DNA of 44,664 nucleotides from Methanobacteriota archaeon. Its GTDB lineage: Archaea > Thermoplasmatota > Poseidoniia > Poseidoniales > Poseidoniaceae. Position numbers and translations under genes: made by a program. The notes beneath the pieces were generated by a model. It had not been told where the DNA came from, made no database searches, and saw only the letters and a program-made list of their open reading frames with translations. Shown in pieces: positions 29,940 to 39,657 of the stretch; within the stretch, counting starts at the first letter, position 1, and the number at the start of each line of letters is the position of its first letter. The stretch is taken from contig JABJFI010000013.1 in the NCBI GenBank assembly GCA_018662825.1, positions 1-44,664 on the forward strand, read 5' to 3'.

Positions 29940-29994
29940 GCAACTCGGTGGTAACACCATGCTTATGACGGTGGCGCTAAACCGAACATCTACG

Positions 29995-30077
29995 GCCGAG
30001 ATCGCATAGCCCGGTATTGCGGTGGATTCGAAATCCACTGTCCCTGTGACGCGGGAGTTCAAATCTCTCTCTCGGCG
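29995..30077 (+). tRNA. tRNA-Ser (anticodon CGA)
   Basis: Acceptor GCCGAGA/TCTCGGC; anticodon arm GTGGA-TTCGAAA-TCCAC; T arm GGGAG-TTCAAAT-CTCTC; long variable arm; discriminator G. Confidence 0.93.
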
Positions 30078-30125
30078 CCTTTCAACAGGTGCAAGGCATT
30101 TTTAGGGGTTTGACATGTGCTCCCC

Positions 30126-30554
30126 ATGAGTGAGAGTATGCAGCCACCAGTCGATTCCTCTCCCTCGATGCAAGACAGTGTTGTTGGTGGCAATCTCCAC
30201 ACGGGTCATGTGATTCATAATCACTACCACATGCCTCAACAGCCGCCTCAACAAGCACCTGTGGTGGCTCCCCCTCAATACCAACAACCTCAAATGGCAA
30301 TGCATCAACCTCAATCAAACGTTCGGCATCCATCACATTATGCCGTGCAAGGTGGCTCTAAAGACGCATTAGTCGCTTATTTATTGTAGTTTTTCCTTGG
30401 CTTTTTGGGTGTTCATAGATTTTATTTGAACAATATTGGACTCGGAATCGTTTACCTTTTTACTTTTGGTGGCTGCGGACTTTTTTGGTTGATTGATCTC
30501 TTTTTGATACCTGATTTAGTACGTCGTTCTAACACGATATATGTGAGAAACTGA
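30126..30554 (+). pseudogene. TM2-domain membrane protein gene with in-frame TAG at 30387..30389
   Basis: Frame reads ...GGSKDALVAYLL*FFLGFLGVHRFYLNNIGLGIVYLFTFGGCGLFWLIDLFLIPDLVRRSNTIYVRN*, a TM2 domain interrupted by one TAG with frame preserved. Confidence 0.75.
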
Positions 30555-30556
30555 GT

Positions 30557-31309
30557 TCACATGTAGAATGCATCAGGTGATTCGGTCAATTCTCCGACAA
30601 GGTTCTCGACCTTCTCCGGCGCTAAGGCCGCTAATTTTTCAGTCAGTTTGGTTTGAATGTCACTTGGCAAAGCGATTCCCAGGTCAAACCATCCATCGAG
30701 TGCCTCAAGAAGCCGCTGTGAAGCAAAGACATCCCCACTTGAGCCAACAGTTGTTGCAATGGCGCATGCGGAATTGATATTGAACAATGGACCAATTGAA
30801 GCTATCAGTGCGGCAAGCCCAATAGCGCCAGATCTGGGCTCATCACGACGAACATCAACACCCGATGATTCCAAGTCTATTCGGTGTGCTGCATTAGATG
30901 CGACAACAAAGACTTCCTTGCGTGTAGGCGCATCCATTAGTCCTGCAAGGACATATAGAGACTTGACGCCTTGTGATTCAAGCCATTGAAGTATTTCTCG
31001 CGCCATCGTACCTTGTTGTTCTGGCTCCAACGGCTGGGATGTTCCAGTGAGAGAAAGAACACGCTTTCCTGTGACTGATTCTATAGAGGAAAGTGTGAGG
31101 TGAGGTGGTGCGAGTAAACCGTCTTCATCAAGGGTGGCCAATGGTGGTAATGCTGTGTGATGAAGCCGAGCGATTTCATGACATATGTGTGAGGTGTTAA
31201 TGCCTTCAATCGCCACTTTACCGACATTTCCTACTCCAGGAAGTGCAAAGAACAGAATGGCATGTTCACCAAGTGTAGTATGTGCTCCTCTCCACTCGAT
31301 ATGTAATCC
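30557..31309 (-). CDS. PAC2-family (proteasome assembly chaperone-like) protein
   Basis: ALPGVGNVGKVAIEGI..., GLAALIASIGPLFNINSACAIATT; located after aIF2-alpha/Nop10 as in many archaea. Confidence 0.82.
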   Translation of the reverse strand, partial: GLHIEWRGAHTTLGEHAILFFALPGVGNVGKVAIEGINTSHICHEIARLHHTALPPLATLDEDGLLAPPHLTLSSIESVTGKRVLSLTGTSQPLEPEQQGTMAREILQWLESQGVKSLYVLAGLMDAPTRKEVFVVASNAAHRIDLESSGVDVRRDEPRSGAIGLAALIASIGPLFNINSACAIATTVGSSGDVFASQRLLEALDGWFDLGIALPSDIQTKLTEKLAALAPEKVENLVGELTESPDAFYM

Positions 31310-31397
31310 CATATAGGGGATATCGTCTTCCGCCGCGCTATAATGTTTGACATTCAAAACAAACAAAAAAGTTGAATTGAGAAGGTGCAGAGAAAAC

Positions 31398-31643
31398 TCA
31401 TTCCTCTTCTTGCACTGCAAGATTAGTCGCTTTCATTTCTTCAAGAGACGGTAGTGTAGCAAGATCTTTTGCCCATTTAGGGTCTTCGACGTTGTACATT
31501 TTTCTTCGTATTCCGGCTCTGTGATCTTCGGGGGACCATTTGAGAGGAGCAGCAGCTTGTGCTTTTGCTCCACAAGAAGGGCATGTTGTTGCCAAAGTCC
31601 ATGCTTCGCATTCGAGACATTGTTGTAGCAGTTGTCGCGCCAT
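31398..31643 (-). CDS. H/ACA RNP component Nop10-like protein
   Basis: MARQLLQQCLECEAWTLATTCPSCGAKAQAAAPLKWSPEDHRAGIRRKMY; CxxC...CxxC; between aIF2-alpha and PAC2. Confidence 0.85.
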   Translation of the reverse strand: MARQLLQQCLECEAWTLATTCPSCGAKAQAAAPLKWSPEDHRAGIRRKMYNVEDPKWAKDLATLPSLEEMKATNLAVQEEE

Positions 31644-31682
31644 ATTACCACCGTTGTGATTCACATTTATGAGTCGAGCCCT

Positions 31683-32468
31683 TCATTGACGGTATGAAGT
31701 GGCTTCTCCACCTGCCGAAAGAACATGGTCAAGGGTTGCTTTTGTTGCATTTTCCCAAATCGATTCTGCGGTCTTGAAGTCAGGCGCTCTCAATTCAATA
31801 CGATACTCAGGAGCGCCATTGTAGTGGCAAGTCACTTCAATTTCTTCCTCCGGTGAAGTCAATGCTTCAGCAGCAAGGAGTGCCTTTTGAATAATTTCAA
31901 CACCGTTGACATCGTTGATACTCAATGTCAGGATTCCACGAATTTCGACAAAAGCTGGAATAATGTTTTCAACGGCGATTTCGATGAAATCCTTTAGCCA
32001 TTCGCCTTCAAATCCAGCATCAACGAGAGAGCCTTCATTCATAGCCGCCTCTTCAAATGCAGTGTAAAGGCCGCCATATGCATCGATGAGTTCTTCACCC
32101 GATGTTCGGACATTCTCTTCAGTCCATCCAACCTTATCACCCAATACTTTCAGTAATTGATGAGCACGTTGTTCATTCTTCCATTCTTGTAATCGTTCAC
32201 GACGTCGTTCTTCTGATACAGATTTGAGTGAAAGTTCTAGTGAAGTCCCGTCTTTACGGGTTCGCATGACTTTACAAATCAGGCGTTGCCCTTCACGAAC
32301 ATAGACTCGAATATTCTTGACCCATCCACTGGCAATCTCGCCAATGAAAATGAAACCTTCAACACCTTCAAATTCATCGAGTTTGACATAGCAACCGTTT
32401 TGTTTGACAGTTGTTACAGAAACAACAACAAGTTCGCCTTCATTTGGCGTATTTGTAATTTCAGACAT
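31683..32468 (-). CDS. Translation initiation factor aIF2 subunit alpha
   Basis: S1 domain GELVVVSVTTVKQNGCYVKLDEFEGVEGFIFIGEIASGWVKNIRVYVREGQRLICKV. Confidence 0.95.
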   Translation of the reverse strand: MSEITNTPNEGELVVVSVTTVKQNGCYVKLDEFEGVEGFIFIGEIASGWVKNIRVYVREGQRLICKVMRTRKDGTSLELSLKSVSEERRRERLQEWKNEQRAHQLLKVLGDKVGWTEENVRTSGEELIDAYGGLYTAFEEAAMNEGSLVDAGFEGEWLKDFIEIAVENIIPAFVEIRGILTLSINDVNGVEIIQKALLAAEALTSPEEEIEVTCHYNGAPEYRIELRAPDFKTAESIWENATKATLDHVLSAGGEATSYRQ

Positions 32469-32483
32469 GGAGGCTCTGCCTCC

Positions 32484-32654
32484 TCATTCAAGTGCTTCAA
32501 CAACAGTGCATCCGATTAAATCTGCTTTACCGCCAGATGGGCTAGTAAGTGTAGCTCCACAGACGCCGCAAGAGATAACAGATGTAGCTCTTGAGTAAAT
32601 TGTAGTTTCATTGCTGCAATCCTTGCAGGATACTTTGAGGAAATTTTTTGCCAT
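32484..32654 (-). CDS. rps27e: 30S ribosomal protein S27e
   Basis: MAKNFLKVSCKDCSNETTIYSRATSVISCGVCGATLTSPSGGKADL; ATG at 32654. Confidence 0.93.
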   Translation of the reverse strand: MAKNFLKVSCKDCSNETTIYSRATSVISCGVCGATLTSPSGGKADLIGCTVVEALE

Positions 32655-32665
32655 ATGTGTCCAAC

Positions 32666-32941
32666 TCACTTGTCGATTAATTCGAATTTCTTTGCACGTT
32701 GACAAGGTGCGTAATGCGCTTTGCCAGTTTCAGTGCAACGGTAAAGAATGTTGACGCGCTTGGTAGGCTTTTCACGGCCATCAGGCTTTGGACGAGGGAA
32801 ACCACGGTATCCGGCCATAACTCGGCGGAAACGTCGTTGACCCCAGCGAAGTTCAGAAGCGCGCTTCTTCTTAACTCGCTCAATTGTATGCATTGTATGC
32901 TTACCAGCCGTAGGGCTGTATCGCTTGACTTGACGTGGCAT
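32666..32941 (-). CDS. rpl44e: 50S ribosomal protein L44e
   Basis: MPRQVKRYSPTAGKHTMHTIERVKKKRASELRWGQRRFRRVMAGYRGFPRP. Confidence 0.93.
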   Translation of the reverse strand: MPRQVKRYSPTAGKHTMHTIERVKKKRASELRWGQRRFRRVMAGYRGFPRPKPDGREKPTKRVNILYRCTETGKAHYAPCQRAKKFELIDK

Positions 32942-33055
32942 TTTCACCATAGTAACACCTTGAGCATTCGGCCCACAAGAGTCGGCTATTTAGGAGTGTC
33001 GCATTCAAACCCCAGCGTAATTCGGGCGACTGCGAGTAAAACAAGCGGAGAGATA

Positions 33056-33877
33056 ATGAACATTCGGGCATGTAGCAAAGGCATGGACGAGATGCTTGTA
33101 GCATTGTTTCTATTTTGGATACCCGTCGCAATGGTGCCTTTGGGTCTTTGGTATTCGATGTCATCTCCACTCAAAAACGCATCTTCGCGAGGACGCCTCT
33201 TTGCTTTTACAGGCGTCGTTTTAATCTGTATCAGTCCTTGGACAGTACCATCATCACCTTCAACCGCCGCCGGACATTTACTTGGAGCAATTATCGGGCC
33301 ATGTATGCTCATTCTTCTTGGCATCTATCTCATTTCTTTCTCAGGTAATGTTCCTGTTGGTAAATTACCTCGTAGCGATCGCAAACTAGGTGTATTGATG
33401 ACGGGATTTGGCTTTATTTGGTTGGCAGGCATGCATTGGTGGATTCTTACCCCCCAATTATCTCCCAATGAAGTCAACCATTATTGGTTTGTTTTCTGGC
33501 CAACATTCATTATTTTGACCTCCTGTTTGGCATCATGTTCTGCAGTCACACTCTTGATGATAGGTGAACAACGTAAGGCAGAATCCAATGCAATGTTCAT
33601 AGTTTCTGGCCTCTCTTTTTCTATTCTAATATTGGGTTTGAATGTCGATGGTCCTTTGATTACGGCAGATGAATTCCGGGAACATCTTTGGTTAGCAGTA
33701 GCAGATTTGGCGGGAATTACTGTTGGGACTTTGCTGTCTATTTTTGTCTTTGCTTTGGTGATTTATTCCTATGAACGCAGTTTACCAGCACCAAAAAGCA
33801 TCTCACCTCCAACTGAATCGGAGTTGAAACAGGTTTCTACACTGATTGCATCACACCTCGGAGGGGAAGACGAATGA
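33056..33877 (+). CDS. Polytopic membrane protein, unknown function
   Basis: In-frame ATG at 33056; about seven hydrophobic segments. Confidence 0.7.
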   Translation: MNIRACSKGMDEMLVALFLFWIPVAMVPLGLWYSMSSPLKNASSRGRLFAFTGVVLICISPWTVPSSPSTAAGHLLGAIIGPCMLILLGIYLISFSGNVPVGKLPRSDRKLGVLMTGFGFIWLAGMHWWILTPQLSPNEVNHYWFVFWPTFIILTSCLASCSAVTLLMIGEQRKAESNAMFIVSGLSFSILILGLNVDGPLITADEFREHLWLAVADLAGITVGTLLSIFVFALVIYSYERSLPAPKSISPPTESELKQVSTLIASHLGGEDE

Positions 33878-34350
33878 AAGAATCGAATCTTACCTTCACC
33901 TGGAGAATGATGCTTCTTGCATTTTTACTTCCACCTTTGCTCATCCTCGCCATCGACATTACATTTTATGGAAGTTTCAAAGGAATCGATTCAAATGTTT
34001 CTTTTACCCGCTTTTCGAATGCAACCCTTACGGCCTACATGCTCTGTTCACTGTTCTTACTCGGCAACTTGTTTTTCTATGGAGAATCACGAAATCGTCC
34101 TTTGGCACCCTTGGTGGGAATGTTTTTTGCAACGGCATTAGGTGTCGTAGCAACTGTTTTCTTTATCGGACAAGGCCCGATGTTGTTGGAAGATAATGGT
34201 TCGGTGCGTGCTCAAGCAATCTACAATGTTGTTCACATGTTTGTGTCTTCAGGAGCCATTCTTGTAGCGATGGGTGTGGCCTTAGGGGTCACATTTTCGG
34301 CCATAACTTCCCAAAAACAACGAAATAATTTCGAATTGGAAGAAGAGTAA
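33874..34350 (+). CDS. Polytopic membrane protein, unknown function
   Basis: 158 aa, four hydrophobic segments; 4-nt overlap with preceding gene. Confidence 0.7.
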   Translation: MKESNLTFTWRMMLLAFLLPPLLILAIDITFYGSFKGIDSNVSFTRFSNATLTAYMLCSLFLLGNLFFYGESRNRPLAPLVGMFFATALGVVATVFFIGQGPMLLEDNGSVRAQAIYNVVHMFVSSGAILVAMGVALGVTFSAITSQKQRNNFELEEE

Positions 34351-34428
34351 TCATCTTTCTTTGAGCCAATACCTTAGCCGTCGGTTTGATAAGGGGGAGG
34401 TCGGTGGGGCGGCTATACAGGTGTTTCT

Positions 34429-34608
34429 ATGTCGAAAGGTACGCCATCAATGGGTAAGCGTCAGAAGACCACCCACATTCGTTGCCGCCGCTGTGGTCGT
34501 AACGCATATCACAAGCAAAAGTCGGTTTGTGCATCATGTGGATACGGTGAAACAGCACGCATCCGTAAATTCAACTGGTCAAAGAAGGCCCACCGTCCAA
34601 AAGCTTGA
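34429..34608 (+). CDS. rpl37e: 50S ribosomal protein L37e
   Basis: Translated by eye: [59 protein letters not shown] (59 aa); absent from the supplied ORF track. Confidence 0.95.
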   Translation: MSKGTPSMGKRQKTTHIRCRRCGRNAYHKQKSVCASCGYGETARIRKFNWSKKAHRPKA

Positions 34609-34678
34609 GGCGAAGGATATGGTTCTCAGCCGGAATGGCTACAAAGCGTCAAGCACTCGATGGAGTTGAGGCAAAGCA

Positions 34679-36220
34679 ATGTGTGGCATCATTGGAATCG
34701 TTGGGCGAAATAATGTCCATGTCAATCAATTGATCTACGATGGCCTAACTGTACTTCAGCACCGAGGACAAGATGCCGCTGGTATAATGTCTGATTATAA
34801 TGGCCAATTTCGCCTCAGGAAGTCAAAGGGGCTTGTATCTGATATTTTCTATACTCGGCATATGCGCCGTTTACAAGGCCATATTGGGATTGGCCATGTT
34901 AGATATCCAACGGCAGGTTCTTCTTCTCGTTCTGAGGCTCAACCATTCTATGTAAATTCGCCTTATGGGCTTGGACTTGCTCACAATGGAAATCTTACTA
35001 ATGCTTCAGAACTTCAAGTTCAACTCACCGATAACCACCATCGACACATGAATACATCCAGTGATTCTGAATTATTGCTAAATATGCTTGCAGTTGAACT
35101 TGCAACCAATTCTTCTAATATTTCGATTGAGGGGGCGCCACATCTTGATATTGAGACAGTCTTTGGTGCAGTAAAGAATCTAAACAAGCGTGTCAAAGGA
35201 AGTTATGCTTGTGTATCAATTATTTCCGGCTATGGATTGTTGGCATTCCGTGACCCATACGGTATCCGCCCGTTGATTTTTGGAAAACGAGAGATTGATG
35301 ATGAAACCGAATGGATGGTTGCAAGTGAATCGGTCGCAATAACTGCACTTGGTTTTGAAATCGTCCGAGATGTCCAACCGGGTGAAGCGATTTTCATCTC
35401 GACATCAGGCCATTTATTCCACCGCCAGTGTTCAGAAAAAGTTGAAGCCTCTCCGTGTATCTTTGAGCACGTTTATTTCGCTCGACCAGATTCGGTGATA
35501 GATGGTATTTCAGTCTACCATGCCCGTCTTAATCAAGGCGACATTTTGGCTAAGCGTATTCTTGAGCAATGGCCTGACCATGACATTGATGCAGTCATTC
35601 CTGTGCCTGATTCTGGACGCATTGCTGCTCTTCAAATGGCCGATGCACTGGATGTACCCTACCGTGAAGGTTTTGTCAAGAATCGATACGTGGGTCGAAC
35701 CTTTATCATGCCAGGGCAAGCGTTGAGAGAGAAATCGGTTCGTCGTAAACTCAACGCTATTGAACATGAATTCTCAGGTAAAAATATTCTATTGGTGGAT
35801 GATTCAATCGTTCGTGGAACCACCAGTGCTCAAATAATTGAAATGGCCAGAGATGTCGGTGCCAAGAAAGTCTACTTTGCCTCCGCAGCGCCCCCTGTGC
35901 GCCATCCAAATGTCTACGGTATCGATATGCCAGCCATCACTGAATTCATTGCAAATGGAAAAACAATTGATGAAATCAATTCCATAATTGGAAGTGACCG
36001 CCTCTTTTACCAAACGCTTGAAGACCTCATTGAGGCAACATCGATTGGAGAAAATCCACCTTCACGATTTGATACAAGTTGTTTCAATGGTGAATATATC
36101 ACTGGTGATATTGATGAGGTCTACCTTGAAAGGTTATTCAATGATAGAAATGACATGGCCAAAAAAGAAACAAGTGAAGATGATGAAATTGTGGATATGC
36201 ACAATGATACTGCTGATTGA
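34679..36220 (+). CDS. purF: Amidophosphoribosyltransferase
   Basis: [12 protein letters not shown]...[14 protein letters not shown]; PRTase motif [18 protein letters not shown]. Confidence 0.96.
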   Translation: MCGIIGIVGRNNVHVNQLIYDGLTVLQHRGQDAAGIMSDYNGQFRLRKSKGLVSDIFYTRHMRRLQGHIGIGHVRYPTAGSSSRSEAQPFYVNSPYGLGLAHNGNLTNASELQVQLTDNHHRHMNTSSDSELLLNMLAVELATNSSNISIEGAPHLDIETVFGAVKNLNKRVKGSYACVSIISGYGLLAFRDPYGIRPLIFGKREIDDETEWMVASESVAITALGFEIVRDVQPGEAIFISTSGHLFHRQCSEKVEASPCIFEHVYFARPDSVIDGISVYHARLNQGDILAKRILEQWPDHDIDAVIPVPDSGRIAALQMADALDVPYREGFVKNRYVGRTFIMPGQALREKSVRRKLNAIEHEFSGKNILLVDDSIVRGTTSAQIIEMARDVGAKKVYFASAAPPVRHPNVYGIDMPAITEFIANGKTIDEINSIIGSDRLFYQTLEDLIEATSIGENPPSRFDTSCFNGEYITGDIDEVYLERLFNDRNDMAKKETSEDDEIVDMHNDTAD

Positions 36221-36229
36221 GGCATTTCA

Positions 36230-37159
36230 ATGGCACAACAATCTTGGATTCTTCGCTTTGGAGAATTAGGTCTAAAATCCAAAGTTGTTAGACGTGGATT
36301 TCAACGTGCATTACGCAAGAACTTGGTTCAACTTGCTGAAAACTCATCGGTTCCCCTAATTAGAGATCGACTTAGAAACTTCGATGTAATTTATTCAAGT
36401 GCACCGACAGAAACTGTTGAAGATTTGATGTGTCATGGACTAGGGATTGTTGCCATTGACCGCATGGTTGAATTATCGAGCAATCTTGACCCTCAACATA
36501 TTTCTCAACTTTTACTTGAACGGCACAACCGCGTAGGTGAAAAGAGAACTTTTGGTGTGCGAATCAAACGTCTAGGAGAAAAAGGTGAGTGGGATTCACA
36601 ATCCTATGCCCGAGCCCTTGGTTCTGCATTGATTGAACGAGACCCATCTCTTTCAGTTGATTTATCGAATCCCGAATGGTGGGTGAAGATTATTCTAGAA
36701 CCAGCAAGTGTTTCATCGATTGAAAAACGAATACAAGGGCCGGGGGGATTGCCAACAGGTGTACAAGGTGATGTATTAGCTCAATTGAGAACAGAGGATG
36801 ATGTCATGAGTTCATTCCTCATTATGCGCCGAGGTTCACGAATAATACCTATTCTTGAATCGAAATCAGAATTCATCGAACTGCTTTCAAAATGGGACCC
36901 ATTCCTAGGTGTTCGAAGTCGAACAAGGGATGAAAGGGGCGAAATGTTTCAAAGACCCGCCTGGGGAGTTGTAGGGCTTACAATCGAACAAGCAAAACCA
37001 CATATTCAACGTCGAGAAACTGCAATAAAAACGACCCCACTCTCTACTCTTGAGCCCCTTTGTGGATGGACTGAAGATGAAAAACAGGCCTTATGGCGAC
37101 ATGTAAAGGCCCCGAGTCAATATCTCCCACACCCCGATAAGGCATCTTGGATTGAATGA
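36230..37159 (+). CDS. ThiI-like (THUMP-domain) protein with degenerate PP-loop
   Basis: WILRFGELGLKSKVVRRGFQRALRKNL (ThiI N-terminus) and GPGGLPTGVQGDVLAQLRTEDDVMSSFLIMRRGSRI (aligns to ThiI GPGGLPvGt.GkvL.L.SGGiDSpvaayl.mkRG). Confidence 0.75.
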   Translation: MAQQSWILRFGELGLKSKVVRRGFQRALRKNLVQLAENSSVPLIRDRLRNFDVIYSSAPTETVEDLMCHGLGIVAIDRMVELSSNLDPQHISQLLLERHNRVGEKRTFGVRIKRLGEKGEWDSQSYARALGSALIERDPSLSVDLSNPEWWVKIILEPASVSSIEKRIQGPGGLPTGVQGDVLAQLRTEDDVMSSFLIMRRGSRIIPILESKSEFIELLSKWDPFLGVRSRTRDERGEMFQRPAWGVVGLTIEQAKPHIQRRETAIKTTPLSTLEPLCGWTEDEKQALWRHVKAPSQYLPHPDKASWIE

Positions 37160-37214
37160 ATAGTTCCACTCAAGGAAGGGATGCAATTAATTGAGATATG
37201 CTCCTCTACGATGC

Positions 37215-38849
37215 ATGCTCAGTACCCATTCGGTGCATATCGCATTCCAACCTGAGGCAAAGGTTAGTGCTTTGGCATTGTCAATGGATGGCGCTATTGC
37301 AGTTTGGGCTGAAGGTGATGGTAACCTCTTCATTGCTCAAGATTCACAAGGCATGCTTACTTCATCATCTTCTTGGAAAGCACCAGCCCTAATACGGAAG
37401 GCAATTCTACGCGGCAATCAGATTTTTGTCTTGGATGATGAACTCGGTCTCACTTGCTTAGACCTTGAAGGAAACGTTCTATGGCAAATTGAAATTGGAG
37501 CCGGCGGATTTGCTTTACAATCTTTACCGTCTCAACTAGCAGTACTTGATGGACTTGGAAGATTACATTTAGTTGGTTATGATGGGAAAACAGTTCAATT
37601 AGATGAAGAATACAATGATATTTTGCGCTGTATATCAGTTGGAGAGTATTTAGTTTTGGCACATGAAAATGGCCTAGTGCAAGCACTTCAAAATGGGAAA
37701 ACGGTATGGTCAAGGCCAATTCGAGGAGATATGGGAGAATCCATCACATGCCTCGGTTTCGATTCGAGCCAGAATCTTGTCATTGGAAGAGAAGGCTATG
37801 CATTGGTCGCTGGCGATGAGGAAGTACTTGAAATTGAAATTTGGGATGTCAAGCAACAGGTTTTGGTCAGGAGAGAGGATTTGAAAAGCCGGTTGCTACA
37901 GGCAATTCCCTCCGAAAAGGGATTGCTATGTGGATTTGATAATGGCGATGTTTCAGAGTATTTGTCCAAGCAATCCACCTATACATTTGAGCCTCTTCTC
38001 TCATGCGGTTATCCGGTTCAAAACCTAATCTTTCGGAATGGATGTATTGCTGCAGCCTCTTGGTTTTACATTTTTGGCAAGGATAGTGATGGGCGGGAAT
38101 GGAAAATCGAACATCAAGGTATGCCTCATTATCTAGAGGCATCCAGAGATGGCTCAGTCTGCCTTTTTGCTGGTGAAGACCAGAACGATTGGACTGAGAT
38201 TGAACCAATCGGTATTTTTTCCTTTAATGAAGAATTGGTTGAAATCGATGCCTCTGAACTCACACTCTGGTTTGAAAAGACCGAAGAAATAGTTGAATTA
38301 TCTGCTGAAGAACTCTATAGAGTAGATGATGAGATGAATTCTTTTTTCTCACAAGAGGAATTGGATTCGATGCAGAATTCACAACCGGCTGATGTTGCCA
38401 TTGATGCTTTACACAGTGCATTAGAAGGGGAACTTGGCGAATCTCAGCAAGCCACAGAAGATGGCACACTGGATATTGATACGGATGAATTGCTTGCTCA
38501 ACTTGATGATGCAATTACCAATATGGCACTGCTTCCTTCTGAAGATTTGATTGAAGAATTGAATACTCAGGTGGGAGAAATCATTGTGCCGCGTGCTATT
38601 TCTGGAGATGACCAGAATTTGAAAGCCGATGCAGATGGTTCGGCGATAGTTACTCTTGACGGTTCCAATTCTTTTGACCCACAAGGGCGCATTCAGACTT
38701 GGTCTTGGATTGAAAGCAGTGGCAAAGAGATTGCGTCATCTGCAAAGGTTCGAGTAAAGGTGCCGCGTGGAAGCCATAGTTTTGAATTACGAATTTGCGA
38801 TAGAGATGGACAATGGTCGAGTGATTCCTTGCATATCTTGGTTGAATGA
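37215..38849 (+). CDS. PQQ/WD-type beta-propeller protein with C-terminal PKD-like domain
   Basis: Repeats such as GLTCLDLEGNVLWQIEI; C-terminal VTLDGSNSFDPQGRIQTWSWIESSGKEI...FELRICDRDGQWSSDSLHILV. Confidence 0.7.
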   Translation: MLSTHSVHIAFQPEAKVSALALSMDGAIAVWAEGDGNLFIAQDSQGMLTSSSSWKAPALIRKAILRGNQIFVLDDELGLTCLDLEGNVLWQIEIGAGGFALQSLPSQLAVLDGLGRLHLVGYDGKTVQLDEEYNDILRCISVGEYLVLAHENGLVQALQNGKTVWSRPIRGDMGESITCLGFDSSQNLVIGREGYALVAGDEEVLEIEIWDVKQQVLVRREDLKSRLLQAIPSEKGLLCGFDNGDVSEYLSKQSTYTFEPLLSCGYPVQNLIFRNGCIAAASWFYIFGKDSDGREWKIEHQGMPHYLEASRDGSVCLFAGEDQNDWTEIEPIGIFSFNEELVEIDASELTLWFEKTEEIVELSAEELYRVDDEMNSFFSQEELDSMQNSQPADVAIDALHSALEGELGESQQATEDGTLDIDTDELLAQLDDAITNMALLPSEDLIEELNTQVGEIIVPRAISGDDQNLKADADGSAIVTLDGSNSFDPQGRIQTWSWIESSGKEIASSAKVRVKVPRGSHSFELRICDRDGQWSSDSLHILVE

Positions 38850-38886
38850 GGCTTAGTCTCTTGAAGGTGAGTTGCCTGGCAAGACC

Positions 38887-39657
38887 ATGGCCGTAAGTGA
38901 ACCATGGGTTGAATGCTTCTTTGTAGGAGTTTTACAGATGCGTTGTTCGGTCGTAACCGATCGAATGACAGGTGACACCGTGATTATTGATGGTGGAGGA
39001 GAGCCTGAACGCCTTATCGAGTGGGTAGATGGCTTTGCAGGCTCTGGTCCAGATTGGTCGAATGGACCTCAAAGTGCCGAGCAAATGAAGCAACAAAATA
39101 TTCCGAAGAGAAACGTTGTTGCTCTTCTCAATACACACGCTCATTTCGACCACAGCGGACATATTCCGGATTTAATCAATCGCTATGCAGTTGAGTGGCA
39201 TCTTCATCCCGATGATACCTTTTTGCAAACCTTGGCCACTTCTTCAGCCCAACGTTATGGTTTCGAGGTTCCGGAACCTGCAGTTGCGGATGTGGATTTA
39301 GTACCTAATGAAATTCTTGAAGTTGGAGCACTCGGATTCGAAATCCTTCATACCCCTGGTCACACATTGGGAGGTTGTTGTCTTCGACTAATAGTTACGG
39401 ATGGCCCAGACCACTTATTTGTGGGTGACACATTGTTTGCAGGCTCAGTTGGCCGTACTGACCTTCCTAATACAGGGGGAGACTTTACCGTTCTTGCACG
39501 TTCCATACATACACAACTTTGGCCTTTGGCACCAGAAACAATTGTCTATCCTGGACATGGACCTTTGACAACGATTGGTCATGAAAAGAAAACTAATCCA
39601 TTTGTAGGCGACGATTCAGGTTCAGGCGGCGTCTACACCCGGGGCCGGTATGCTTGA
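38887..39657 (+). CDS. Metallo-beta-lactamase fold hydrolase (glyoxalase II-like)
   Basis: NTHAHFDHSGHIP, HTPGHTLGGCCL, GDTLFAGSVGRTDLP, YPGHGPLTTIGHEKKTNPF. Confidence 0.92.
   Translation: MAVSEPWVECFFVGVLQMRCSVVTDRMTGDTVIIDGGGEPERLIEWVDGFAGSGPDWSNGPQSAEQMKQQNIPKRNVVALLNTHAHFDHSGHIPDLINRYAVEWHLHPDDTFLQTLATSSAQRYGFEVPEPAVADVDLVPNEILEVGALGFEILHTPGHTLGGCCLRLIVTDGPDHLFVGDTLFAGSVGRTDLPNTGGDFTVLARSIHTQLWPLAPETIVYPGHGPLTTIGHEKKTNPFVGDDSGSGGVYTRGRYA

Noticed and set aside
30082-30336. Minus-strand ORF opposite the TM2 gene N-terminal half
   Set aside because: Low-complexity mirror of the His/Gln/Pro-rich coding strand; the + strand frame continues into a TM2 domain
30387-30389. TAG as genome-wide reassigned (pyrrolysine-like) codon
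   Set aside because: Several genes here end in TAG (aroA, pilin, MCM-like) and extend no further as recognisable protein; only local recoding remains possible
34361-34669. ORF 102 aa on + overlapping L37e
   Set aside because: Overlaps rpl37e in another frame; its composition is typical of a shadow ORF
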